The translations under genes were made by a program, and so were the position numbers. A DNA stretch of 64,000 nucleotides from Panagrolaimus kolymaensis. Its lineage: Eukaryota; Nematoda; Chromadorea; Rhabditida; Panagrolaimidae. The DNA is taken from positions 5,704,001-5,768,000 of the forward strand of contig JAJQJQ010000004.1 of NCBI GenBank assembly GCA_028622995.1, written 5' to 3'. The notes under the pieces were generated by a model that saw only the letters and a program-made list of their open reading frames with translations, made no database searches and had not been told where the DNA came from. How positions within the stretch are numbered: the stretch's first letter is position 1; each line of letters starts with the position of its first letter. Below are positions 54,851-64,000 of the stretch, piece after piece.

Positions 54851-56387
54851 CCTCAAAGAAAGCAACCACTCATCACCGCTTCATTTTCATTCAATAAAAA
54901 TCAAAGTTTATTCTTCAAACATACTTACAAATGAAAGAAAAATTTCATGCTAATTTTTTCATTCATTTTTTCTTTTGGCTTGGATCTTACTTCAAATCTC
55001 AATGTACCTCACAGGATCTGCCTCCGGTGGATGGGACCTAGATATCATCTATTTTCACATTTTTTCCTTTCATCTGATATCCAACATCAATTGAACATTT
55101 TATAACGTGACTTCTACTTTTCACTTTTTTTAGAAAGGATATTGTTAAAACATAGAAATTAGAGTTTAATTAAGATAAAATAACCTTTATAAGAAAATAT
55201 AAAACAATTCTAGCAAAAACACTTTTTTAGTTTTTATCGCGCCGAGCAGGCCCCATAAAATTTACATAACCATGCCAAGCTTGTTTAAAAAATTGTTAAA
55301 AAATCTGTACTCGATCGATTGTCATATCAAATGTGCACGTGATCACCATTTTTAACGGATAAAGACTGCTGGTCAAGTTAATTTTCTTGAAAACACGGGT
55401 GATTAATTTCACTAGTTTATTTCACAATTGCACCTCAAACTCTGGCTAATTAAACCATATAAAAATACAATAGCTATTAGATGGAAAAAGCAAATAAAAA
55501 CAAAATTAAAACTACAGAAATGAGGTTTACCAAAGTTTTAAATAAAAGGCAAAGAAAAATAACTAAAAATAAATTTACTAGAATTTAGGAGAAAAGATTT
55601 ACAAAATATATTTACTAAATCAAAAGAAAGCTGTGGATAAGACAACCAAAAAGAGCAACAATGAATGAGTGGAATGTGCGAGCGAAGCACTGATGGCAAA
55701 ACTGACTAAAAATAATTAAGCAGATCAACTTTAAGTATATTCGCGCGAGTAACGATACTCGGCAGCAGCCGAGGGCCAAAAACAATGCATCAAAACCGAT
55801 GTTTGGGGAGGAGCAGCCGGTGCGGTTAGTCATACCTATTTTTAGTCAACATCTGAACTAATTGGGAATAGGTACAACAAAGTCTTTCATCGCTGGTTTC
55901 TAAATTTTGATTTTGAAAAATCAAAAACAAAATGAAACAAAGAAAGTTCGTTAATGGCTGGAGCCAAAAAAAACAAATAATTTTAGTCAACAATTTTAAA
56001 GAAAGAAATATCAACAACAAAAAATGGAAAGTTTGGGAAAGCGCCATTTTACAAACAAAATAAAAAAGGAGCAAGAAATAAGACAGAGCCTTGTCGGCTT
56101 GAAGGTCTTTATGAAACAGGGCTATGTCATTAAGCGAGATCAGGTTTCTTCCCTATTTAGGCTTATATTTTTAGTATCATTTTTTTCAGTGCTCAGCTTT
56201 TTTTTACCATTAAAAATCCTTCAGCCCATTTTAGCCTCGACTTATCCATTATCAAACACTTAGTTCAGCTCTTTTCTCGCTTATTTGAGTGTTTGACAAA
56301 TGATGTTAAAGTTAAAATAATGTAGACAAAAGTTTATTATATAACACAACAATGAATAAAAATGAGATCAATAACAATACTTTAAAC
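54851..56387. other. Repeat-like AT-rich region without genes
   Basis: Contains a GC-richer patch near 55740-55830 (ACTCGGCAGCAGCCGAG, a short hairpin) and AGGATCTGCCTCCGGTGG near 55013-55030. The open frames of 70-80 codons seen here are hydrophobic or repeat-derived and unsupported. Confidence 0.4.
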
Positions 56388-56470
56388 ATTTATTCATCCC
56401 CATCAGAAGATGCTCCACTACTGCTACTTTTTTCCTTTTCTTTCTCTTTTTTCTTTTCGCCTTCTTCGCA
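56388..56470 (-). pseudogene. Relic of a Lys/Ser-rich acidic C-terminal tail
   Basis: On the minus strand a short frame reads KEKEKEKSSSSGASSDGDE then TAA. The flank TTTA(A/T)..CAACAATG..AAACATTTATTCATC parallels the last exon plus 3' flank of the coiled-coil genes at 3161 and 264 (tail KRKSSSSGSSSSSDDE). No further upstream exon is found. Confidence 0.4.
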
Positions 56471-56848
56471 GCAAATTTTATAATGAAAAAAATAAAGAAG
56501 TGATCTTGAAACGAAATTCAGGATAGAAATAGCGCAATTTAAAGAACAAAAAAATAAAAAGCAGAAAGATTTTTTGTTAGAGATTTTTGAATTAAAAAAG
56601 ATTCTTCTTCGATAATTAAGCTTTTATAATTTTATTATTTTCGTATTTTTCACGCAAAAAACTATATTGAATTGATTAGGGTTTGTTGTTGCCATGGGTA
56701 ATAAATGGCAATCAATAATTTTTTGTTGCCTTTTCTGAACTTTTTTTTGCACGTGGTTTTTTTTATTTACTTACCAAACTAAATTTTTCTCGCTGAAATT
56801 ATTAATTTTTACTTAACTATTTTATTTTTTTAGCCACAACAAAAAAAA
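56471..56848. other. Promoter region of PRP39
   Basis: AT-rich 5' region. TTTTTTTAG at about 56825-56833 lies 16 nt before the ATG and is a likely trans-splice acceptor. Confidence 0.4.
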
Positions 56849-59800
56849 ATGGGCCGAACACGTAGCCGAAGTCCAAGTCGTAGTAGAAGCAGTAGCAAAG
56901 AAAGAAGAAGGCGTTCACCAACTCGATCTCGATCCCAGTGAGCTACAATTTTGCCAAGAGCATTTTAACTTTTGTAACAAATTAATTAATTTTTAGTTCA
57001 CCTGATCCCCGAGTTCGTGATTATAAAGAATTATATAAAACTTTATTGGATGATCCATATTCATTTGAAAATTGGACCCGTTTACTTACAATTGTTGAAG
57101 AAATTGATGAACCCAAATATGCTCGAGATGCTTATGAAGGCTTCCTCAAGCGTTATCCATTTTGTTATGGATATTGGAGAAAATATGCAGATTTTGAACG
57201 GCGTCATCGAAACTTTGATCTTGCGTTAATTATTTATGAAAAAGGTGTCGCAGATATTCCACTTTCAGTGGATTTATGGATTAGTTACGTGGATTATTTA
57301 AAGGAATTAGCTTCAAATAAACCTGATGCAGTTAGAAAATTGCGACAGTTAGTTTTTTTCTTTCACTTTCAAAATCTCTAATTTTGTTGTTTTAGCTCAT
57401 ATATGCGAGCCATTCAAGGTTGCGGAAATGATTTCCGTTCGGATGCAATTTGGAAGCGATTCGTGGATTTTGAAATTGATCATCATGAATATCAACGAGC
57501 TATGGCGGTGTTTGATTTAATTTTCACTACCCCCACTATCTCGTATGCGGAACATTGGGATCGATTTTTTGAGTTTGTAAATGCCAGGGAACCCGATGAA
57601 ATTCTTACTACAGAAGAATATCAAGATATTACTAAAGAATTACTTCGAGATCGACTTAAAAACCACGATGGACCCATTTATAATATTGAAGAATATGAAA
57701 AGCAAGTTTTGGATGATAATGGAGAAATTACTACGATTCAACAAAAGCGGAAAAGAGTAAGGATTTTTTTGTTGGTAAAAAATAGATAGAAAAAACCATT
57801 ATTATTTTTCCAGCACGTTGATATTGCTTTGGCAGCATTTCGAGAAACCATCTTCGATCGTCGTCGTAAAACTTATCAAAATAATGAACGAGAAATTAAT
57901 AAACGATGGAACTTTGAAAGCGCTGTTAGTAGTTTTTACAAATCTTTTATCTAACTTTTATTTTATGAAAAAATAAATTTTTAGATTAAACGCCCCTATT
58001 TTCACGCAAAACCTTTGGATCGCGAACAACTTCGAAATTGGCATAATTATCTTGATTTTGAATTAGCTCAAACTGAAAATAAAGCATCTAAAAAACGCAT
58101 TGAAACTTTATTTAATCGTTGTGTAATTGCTTGTGCTTTGTATGAAGAAATATGGATAAAGGTTTGCCAAACATTTTTTACTTTTCAAACACATACATTT
58201 TTTTGTTTGTTGATATTTCTTTATCTTTTATTTTTCCTTCTTTTAGTATGGTGCATATCTTGATTCAATTAATGAAACTTCAATTGCTCGAAAAATATAT
58301 AAAAAAGCTATAGAAATTCATTGTCCCAAGAAACCTGCTGCAGCCCTTGCATTCAGCGCATTTGAAGAAAAACACGGTAATAATAATAATATCTTCTTGA
58401 ACAACAATAATAATAATAAGAAAAATAATATCATTCACCTTTTTATTGATAATTTCATAATAATTAATTATAGTAGTTTTAGTCATCATAATTTTAAGTT
58501 CATTGTTTATTCCAGCATTAGTAAGATTTATTATTTAGCCTTATTTGAGTCTAATTGTAAATTGACTCTTCTTCATTTTATGATATTTTTTGAAAAAGTT
58601 TATGAAGTTATTAAAAACCAAAATAGACCAACGACCAATTTGGAACAATTTGATTTATTACAAAAAAAAAAGAGAGAGAGAGGGAAATTTTTTTAGAAGC
58701 AGCCGATTGACAAAATTATTAACCTTTCTCAACATTCATATATTTTTTATAGGTGATTCAGAAACAGCTGATAGAATTTTAAAAGATTTTCAACGTCGTA
58801 ATCCCGGTTATTCATCAATTGAACTTCGTCGAATTGGAATTGAACGGAGAAGAATTCAAAAATCTAAATCGGATAAAGGTGATTTTACGGATGTTTTAAC
58901 TAAATATGAAAAATTAATGCAAGATATTAATTGTCCTAAAAGGCTTGCATCTTTTTATGCTTTAAAGCTTGCAAGATTACATTTAAAGGTATAGTTTTTA
59001 TTTTATTTTTATATTCATTAAATTTTTTATCTTGCTTTGAAATCTGGGTTTTTTTTGTTCATTGGCCTTGAAAGAAGAGGTAATGGATAAAATAGGTCAG
59101 TCATTAGCGTGGAGTTGGCTTTGATCAATATTGCCTCTGCTTGGGAATAAACTTTTCTAAGCGCCATTTTCTCCGATATTATTATAAATTGCTAACATAT
59201 TTTACAGTATACTCCCCAACTTTCCGTTGAGTACTAAAACCCATTTCAAAGCAAGATAAAAATTAACCCTTTTTCATTTGCAAGACTTTCTGACTATCTC
59301 ATTTTTTAATAAACTTTTATTTTAGGTGAGACACGATCGAAAAAGTGCAGATAAAACTCTTCGAGAAGCAATCAATCGAGATAAAGCCAATTCAAAACTT
59401 TATCTTGCTTTGGTGGATGTTCACAATAGTTCATCACATTTTAAAGAAGCGGATATTGTTGAAGCATTTGATTTAGCAATAAAATGTCATGAATTAACTT
59501 TGGAAGAGCGATATACATTTTCTCAAAGAAAATTGGACTTTTTAGAGGAGCTTGGAACTGATCCTGGAAAGTGAGTATTTTAGAGTTATTGATTTTTCTT
59601 TTGAGAAATAAAATTATCTATTTTTAGGTTGAATGAAGCTTTGGCATTACATTTAAGTTTAGAATGTCAACTTCCTATTCCACCATTAAGTATTAATCAA
59701 GGAAAGAGAATTTATGTTGGAAAAGAGTAAGCTTTTGAAATCCTAATTTTTAAAGTTATAAATTTGTATTTTTTTTTCAGTGAAGAATTAGATCGCAAAC

Positions 59801-61523
59801 GAGCCCGCGGTGAAAATATTTTATCTTCTTCTTTAACTGATCGTTCTTCATCTTTTTCTTCTACCCTTCCAATTCATTCTATAACTCATGCCCCACCTCC
59901 TTCAATAAATGGAATGGGACAATTTACTGCTCCTCCACCAAACATGTATCAACAACAACAACAACAAGTTGGATATGCTGGATATCAAAGTAAGTTATTT
60001 TTTGCCCCGCCCGATTTTTTTTACAGAGAAGAATAATTTGAAAAATTAGGAGGATACCAAACTACCAACAAGCAATTACTATAATAAAAATGGAATTGTT
60101 GTTTTTGATCCACCTTACATGACTTCTTTGCCTTTTGATGGCGTGATTGTGGTGTGTATGTGCGTGTATTATTTCCATGAGTCTTGCGACGAGATAAAAA
60201 AAATTACGCGTAAAACAAATTACTAAAATTACTGTTGTGATAATTTTCCAAAAAAATATTACCTTAAATATATTTATTATTTTTTTCACTTACCTTTGTG
60301 GGTTTATTCTCGGTGTTTTTATTACTGACTTTTTTGTTCTAAATTCGACCTTAATTATTTATTTTATTTTTATTTATTTCTTTTCTTTTCTCAGTGTTTT
60401 TTACTTAATTTTTTGATACTGAAAAAAAACTATAACTATTTAAATATTTTTTATGTTATTGTTTTGTATCTGTGTCGTCACACCCTTTCAAACGAAGTTG
60501 TTCGCGCTAGGCCAAAATCCAGGAAATTGACTTGTTTTTAGAAATATTACAGTAATCAAAAATGGTAAACATTGCGTATTCATTTGTTCTGAGCGTTAAA
60601 GTAATGTTTATAATAATTTTAAGAGTATGAATGGGTTAACCATGAACTAGTAAAGGTAATACGAAAAACAAAAATTTAAAAATATTGAGAAATGGCTCAA
60701 ATTCAGCGGCACAACCTTCGGGGAACGTTTTAGAGTCATAGATTACTTTTTTGATATCCGAAACTTAGCATATAGGTACATTAGAGAGTGGAGATCATAA
60801 TGACCGGAGCCATTTCTAAAAAAAAGCTTTGTAAAAAGAAGTTTTTAAGAAAAAATCGTTTTATGCTGCTAGGATGCGCGTTACTCGGGGAACGTTTTGA
60901 GCTCACCGAAGTGATTTTTTTGCCATGGGATCTTCACGGATATATGTAAAAGAACATTCTGAAGAATATGACCGAATTTTTTTTAAAACAAGTACTAGTT
61001 TTTTAAATATATTTAAAGAGAAAACATCAAAAAACAGTGTTTTTTCATAAAACACGGTTTTTGCTGAGTTTCATGCAATCTTGGCTTAGCGCGAACAAAT
61101 TGTTTTGAAAGGGTGTGTGTCGTCGGAACAACGTTAGTTTTGTGTTCTAACAAAATAAAAAAAGAAAGAGGAAATAAAATCTTTTCATCATTCAAAATAA
61201 GGTTTCCAATTTCCGCGCCATCTCAAAAACAAAAGAAAAAAACAAAGGAATTTTATTTAGCACCCTTGACTTTTTTTTATTGACCCAATCAATTTCAAAT
61301 AAAATTTATTCAGAGTAAATGAAATTGTATACATATTTTTTTTTCAGGTCAGTTCACTCAACCTCCACCAACGATGATGGCATATCGACCACCACCCCAA
61401 ACTCAACAACACCACCACCAACAGCAGCAGCCATCAGTAATGTCAGCGGAACAACTTAAACCATTACTTGGGCTTCCATCACAATCCAATGGTTCTTCAC
61501 AGCAACAACAAATCATGATGTAA
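56849..61523 (+). CDS. prp-39: Pre-mRNA-processing factor 39 (PRP39), U1 snRNP-associated HAT-repeat protein
   Basis: Eleven exons: 56849-56937, 56997-57347, 57396-57756, 57814-57924, 57985-58161, 58247-58376, 58753-58988, 59326-59570, 59628-59726, 59781-59989, 61348-61523, giving 727 aa. It begins with an Arg/Ser-rich segment ([16 protein letters not shown]). HAT repeats follow: [40 protein letters not shown] and [20 protein letters not shown]. Next comes the signature [20 protein letters not shown] and [17 protein letters not shown]. The C-terminus is Pro/Gln-rich. Family knowledge: PRP39 dimers form a scaffold in the U1 snRNP that helps 5' splice-site recognition in the nucleus. The last intron is 1.36 kb and holds a transposon-like element; intron 7 holds another. 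Confidence 0.92.
59017..59267. mobile_element. About 250-bp MITE-like element in PRP39 intron 7
   Basis: TTTTATCTTGCTTTGAAAT plus GGGTTTT at the left end is inverted at the right end (AACCCATTTCAAAGCAAG, then ATAAAA). TTAA-like sequence lies just outside both ends. No coding capacity. Confidence 0.65.
60479..61117. mobile_element. 639-bp transposon-like element in PRP39 intron 10
   Basis: Left end CACACCCTTTCAAA then TTGTTCGCGCTA is mirrored at the right end (TAGCGCGAACAA then TTTTGAAAGGGTGTG). TGTCGT flanks both sides (60473-60478 and 61118-61123). The interior holds a diverged direct repeat, each copy starting CGGGGAACGTTTT (about 60718 and 60887). No protein is encoded. It is non-autonomous; the superfamily is undetermined. 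Confidence 0.75.
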
Positions 61524-63666
61524 AACCTCAGACTTTTTCTATTAACAAAAAAATCTTTTTTTCGGTTGTTATTTATGATTCGTATCTCCCAATGATTTGT
61601 GAAAACTTAGAAGAGTCTCGCTACAAAACTCTTCATTCTTGATTTATGCTAAATACTTTTGGATCCCTAACTTTTACAAATTGTTTTATTTTCTTACAGG
61701 ACATTATTATTCGTTTGTTTATTATTTTTTCTTGATAAAAAACTTTTTTGGGTCTCGAACTATTTTTTATTCTTATTTTTTTTATATAACCTTGTTCTTT
61801 TTAATTTTTTCAAATATTTCTTTTTCTCATCTTTTTGTTCGAATGTTTAAACAAAAAAAAAATACAATAAAGGAAGAAATTCAATTGAAACAAGCTAGCT
61901 AGCTTGTATTGTATTTTCTTACACCTATTTACCTTCCTTCCAATTTCCTACCTTTAAAGCCGGTTAGATAACCAACCGCACCCAAGTTTTTTTTTTTTGC
62001 GACAAAAGAGAGACAGGAAAAACTTGGGTTTTTTCTTTTTTGATTGAACACAAAAAAAAACAACAAAAGAAAAGAGACCTCAAGGCAAGGTAATACTGCA
62101 ATGTAAAAAAAAACCCATTCCATCCATCATGATTCATGAACATAGAAAACAGCTTTACAATCAAGAGAGATGATACTGCGAGAATGTATTATTATTTGTT
62201 GTTTGTTTATTTAAGCTGTAACTCAGTGCTCAAGCTTCAACAAGCTCATGCTTAAATTTTCTTTCTCCTCAAATGCGCAATTTCCGTTTTCATTTTCTTT
62301 CTTTCTTTTTTTCGTCAATTGAATCCACGACAACAAAAAAAGAAGGTGAGAGCCTTTGAAAAACATAAGTGATAGGTGGTAGGTAAAAAAATAAAGAAAC
62401 CCAACCCCTTAGGGGAGAAAGTTATCGATGGTGATGATAATTGTTATTGTTGGATGCTGCTGTTGCTTTTTTATTGTATATTTGTAAGTACCTCTCATTT
62501 TCTCTCTTTCTTTTTTGATGATGACTTTTTTTTTTGTTTGAAAAAAAGAAGAAGAATGAATGTCGGAAACAAACTAATACTTACATACAACTGTTTTTGC
62601 GCTGTTTCTGCTTGCGCAATTTAAGAATCTCCCTAACACATATATTTTTTTTTTGTTGCTGATTGCTGAACTAAAAAAAAGTTTGTGTTTGAAAGGAATT
62701 CGAATTCTTTCCTATATCTTTTTTATTTTTTTATTTTTTGCGAAAAAAATGTGGAGGTGGTAGTAGTTGCCCTTTTTTAGGATCGCAAGAAAATAATAAA
62801 AAAATAAATTTGTTTGATTTGATTCGATTTTTTTATAGTTTGAATTGGAAAATTTTTTTTATTCGAGGTTTAAAACTGTTTTTTATTTTTATTTTTGATT
62901 GTGACTTTTTTGGTTTGTTTTGAATTCGGCGACGATCGACCCATTCACTGACTTCAAGAAAGGAATGAATAATCAGATATTTTTTTTTTTCTTCTTCTTG
63001 AAGACAGGAAAAAAGCAATAAGGTCTTTTTTTGTTGTTGCCCGGCAGCAACAGCAACAAGGACTAAGAACAGCTGAATCACATTGTCCATTTATTTATTT
63101 TTTTTTTGCGGTCAAAGCTTTTTGAGAAAAAGGAATTACGTTTTTTATATTTTTAAGAAAAAAGTTGTTGAAAGGTATGCGGATACATAATCGCCAAAAA
63201 AAAATAGCTTCCTAGTGTTGCGGATTTTTGAAATATACAAAAAATTTATTTCCATATTTTTGTGATTTATATAATTCAGTCTAATTTTTATTTTTATAAA
63301 GTATTTTTGAAATTTGTTAAACCTAATATTCCCAGATTATAGCCAAACTAAAACTCTGATTACCAAATTTATTGCCACAGTCAGTTTGAAACCAGCTTAT
63401 TATTACCTCCTATTTTTTCTTTGAAATAACAAAACCAATTTTCCCATCATCTCCTCGGAAATCATATAATTTGGCTCCATGCGAATTCAAATTTTACCTT
63501 GCTCCCTAAATTGCTGCCTTCCCTTTCTTCTTTATTTTTTCTTTTCAAGCATGCAAGTGAGCAAAAGCAAGCAAACGAGAAAAAGCGAAGAAGAAGAAGC
63601 ATGAGTTACCTGAAAGCGAGTAACCACTAACAAAAAAAATGACCAACCATTTTTCTTATATTTTTT
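61524..63666. other. Intergenic region after PRP39
   Basis: About 2.1 kb. AATACAATAAAGG near 61860 is a plausible poly(A) signal for PRP39. GCTAGCTAGC near 61893 is a short palindrome. The remainder is T- and A-run-rich with no supported gene; frames here are Phe/Leu- or Lys-rich by composition. Confidence 0.45.
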
Positions 63667-63670
63667 TTAA

Positions 63671-63802
63671 GGGTGGAAACGGGACGACTTTTTCCAGTCC
63701 CGTCCCGTCCCGGGACCAAACTTTTCGTCCCGTCCCGTCCCGGGACGGGACGGGACCGGGACGGGACGGGATTTTGAAAATAGTCCCGTCCCGTTTCCAC
63801 CC
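63671..63802. mobile_element. 132-bp TTAA-flanked element made of GGGAC repeats
   Basis: TTAA at 63667-63670 and 63803-63806 bracket perfect inverted ends GGGTGGAAACGGGACG. The interior is almost wholly CGTCCCGTCCC/GGGACGGGAC repeats, with a central self-complementary block (GGGACGGGACGGGACCGGGA). TTAA duplication is typical of piggyBac-type transposition. No coding role. Confidence 0.7.
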
Positions 63803-63806
63803 TTAA

Positions 63807-64000
63807 TTTTTTTGCTTTCGTAGTTGCCGTTGTCATCGTTGGTTGTCGTCATCATCATTTGCCGTTCGCTCACTTTTGCTATGCTTTTTAGACTCACTCT
63901 CAAACCAACTAACAAAAAAAGAGAGCAATCTTTTTTCTTCCAAAAAACCCATACAAAAACCATTGACCGTTTCCTTGGCACCAACAAAACCAAAATCCCT
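63807..64000. other. Window end
   Basis: AT-rich with CGTTGTCATCGTTGG-type triplets. No feature is supported. Confidence 0.4.

Noticed and set aside
58379..58752. Possible extra exon in the 376-bp PRP39 intron 6 (frames rich in Asn/Ile/Phe)
   Set aside because: Low-complexity AAT/ATT repeats; splicing 58376 to 58753 joins conserved PRP39 sequence in frame.
63627..63993. Arg/Pro/Gly-rich frames over the GGGAC repeats
   Set aside because: They are read-outs of a short tandem repeat in a 132-bp mobile element.

Overview
The window is nuclear DNA of a nematode. It is AT-rich with short, mostly GT-AG introns. Several genes have a splice-acceptor-like TTTCAG or TTTTAG just upstream of the ATG, as expected for spliced-leader trans-splicing. 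The content includes an MSP-domain protein, an UNC-60A-type ADF/cofilin and rapidly duplicating nematode-type families. The style of the F-box-like family suggests a clade IV (panagrolaimid-like) nematode, but that placement is inference. I rebuilt gene models by hand from reading frames and splice sites; exon coordinates are in the entries.

Region by region: 0.3-4.7 kb holds two tandem minus-strand paralogs, a coiled-coil protein ending in a BRWD/PHIP-type cryptic Tudor plus bromodomain, and a purely coiled-coil relative. 5.5-12.6 kb holds conserved housekeeping genes: ADF/cofilin, alpha-SNAP and 3-hydroxyacyl-CoA dehydrogenase. 13-17 kb is repeat-rich and contains a solo LTR, a nested dispersed repeat and a tRNA-like element. 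17-33 kb is a mosaic of partly duplicated genes: a lysozyme-like/vWA secreted protein, two coiled-coil/F-box-like paralogs, an MSP-domain gene with a recent truncated 1,270-bp copy, a small ubiquitin-like protein, a 616-bp MITE with an 8-bp target duplication, and a PRP39-like/F-box-like fusion. 34-37 kb has a PAQR C-terminal half, a small unknown gene and another F-box-like gene.

From 37.8 to 48.3 kb there are five tandem SURF4-like cargo-receptor genes. A minus-strand block (a hemicentin N-terminal fragment and a type I membrane protein) interrupts them. 48.4-50.1 kb is a large inverted-repeat element with CCAACTCGCG arrays. 51.2-53.1 kb encodes a Fic-domain AMPylase with intact catalytic and inhibitory motifs. 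53.7-56.8 kb is low-complexity and mobile DNA. 56.8-61.5 kb is the pre-mRNA splicing factor PRP39, with MITE-like elements in two introns. The last 2.5 kb shows no gene and contains a small TTAA-flanked element built of GGGAC repeats.

The conserved genes serve general functions (actin turnover, vesicle fusion, fatty-acid oxidation, U1 snRNP splicing). The rest is dominated by local gene duplication, exon duplication and non-autonomous transposons. Several otherwise good reading frames are broken by single-base indels, many in homopolymers, which may be assembly error or early pseudogenes.
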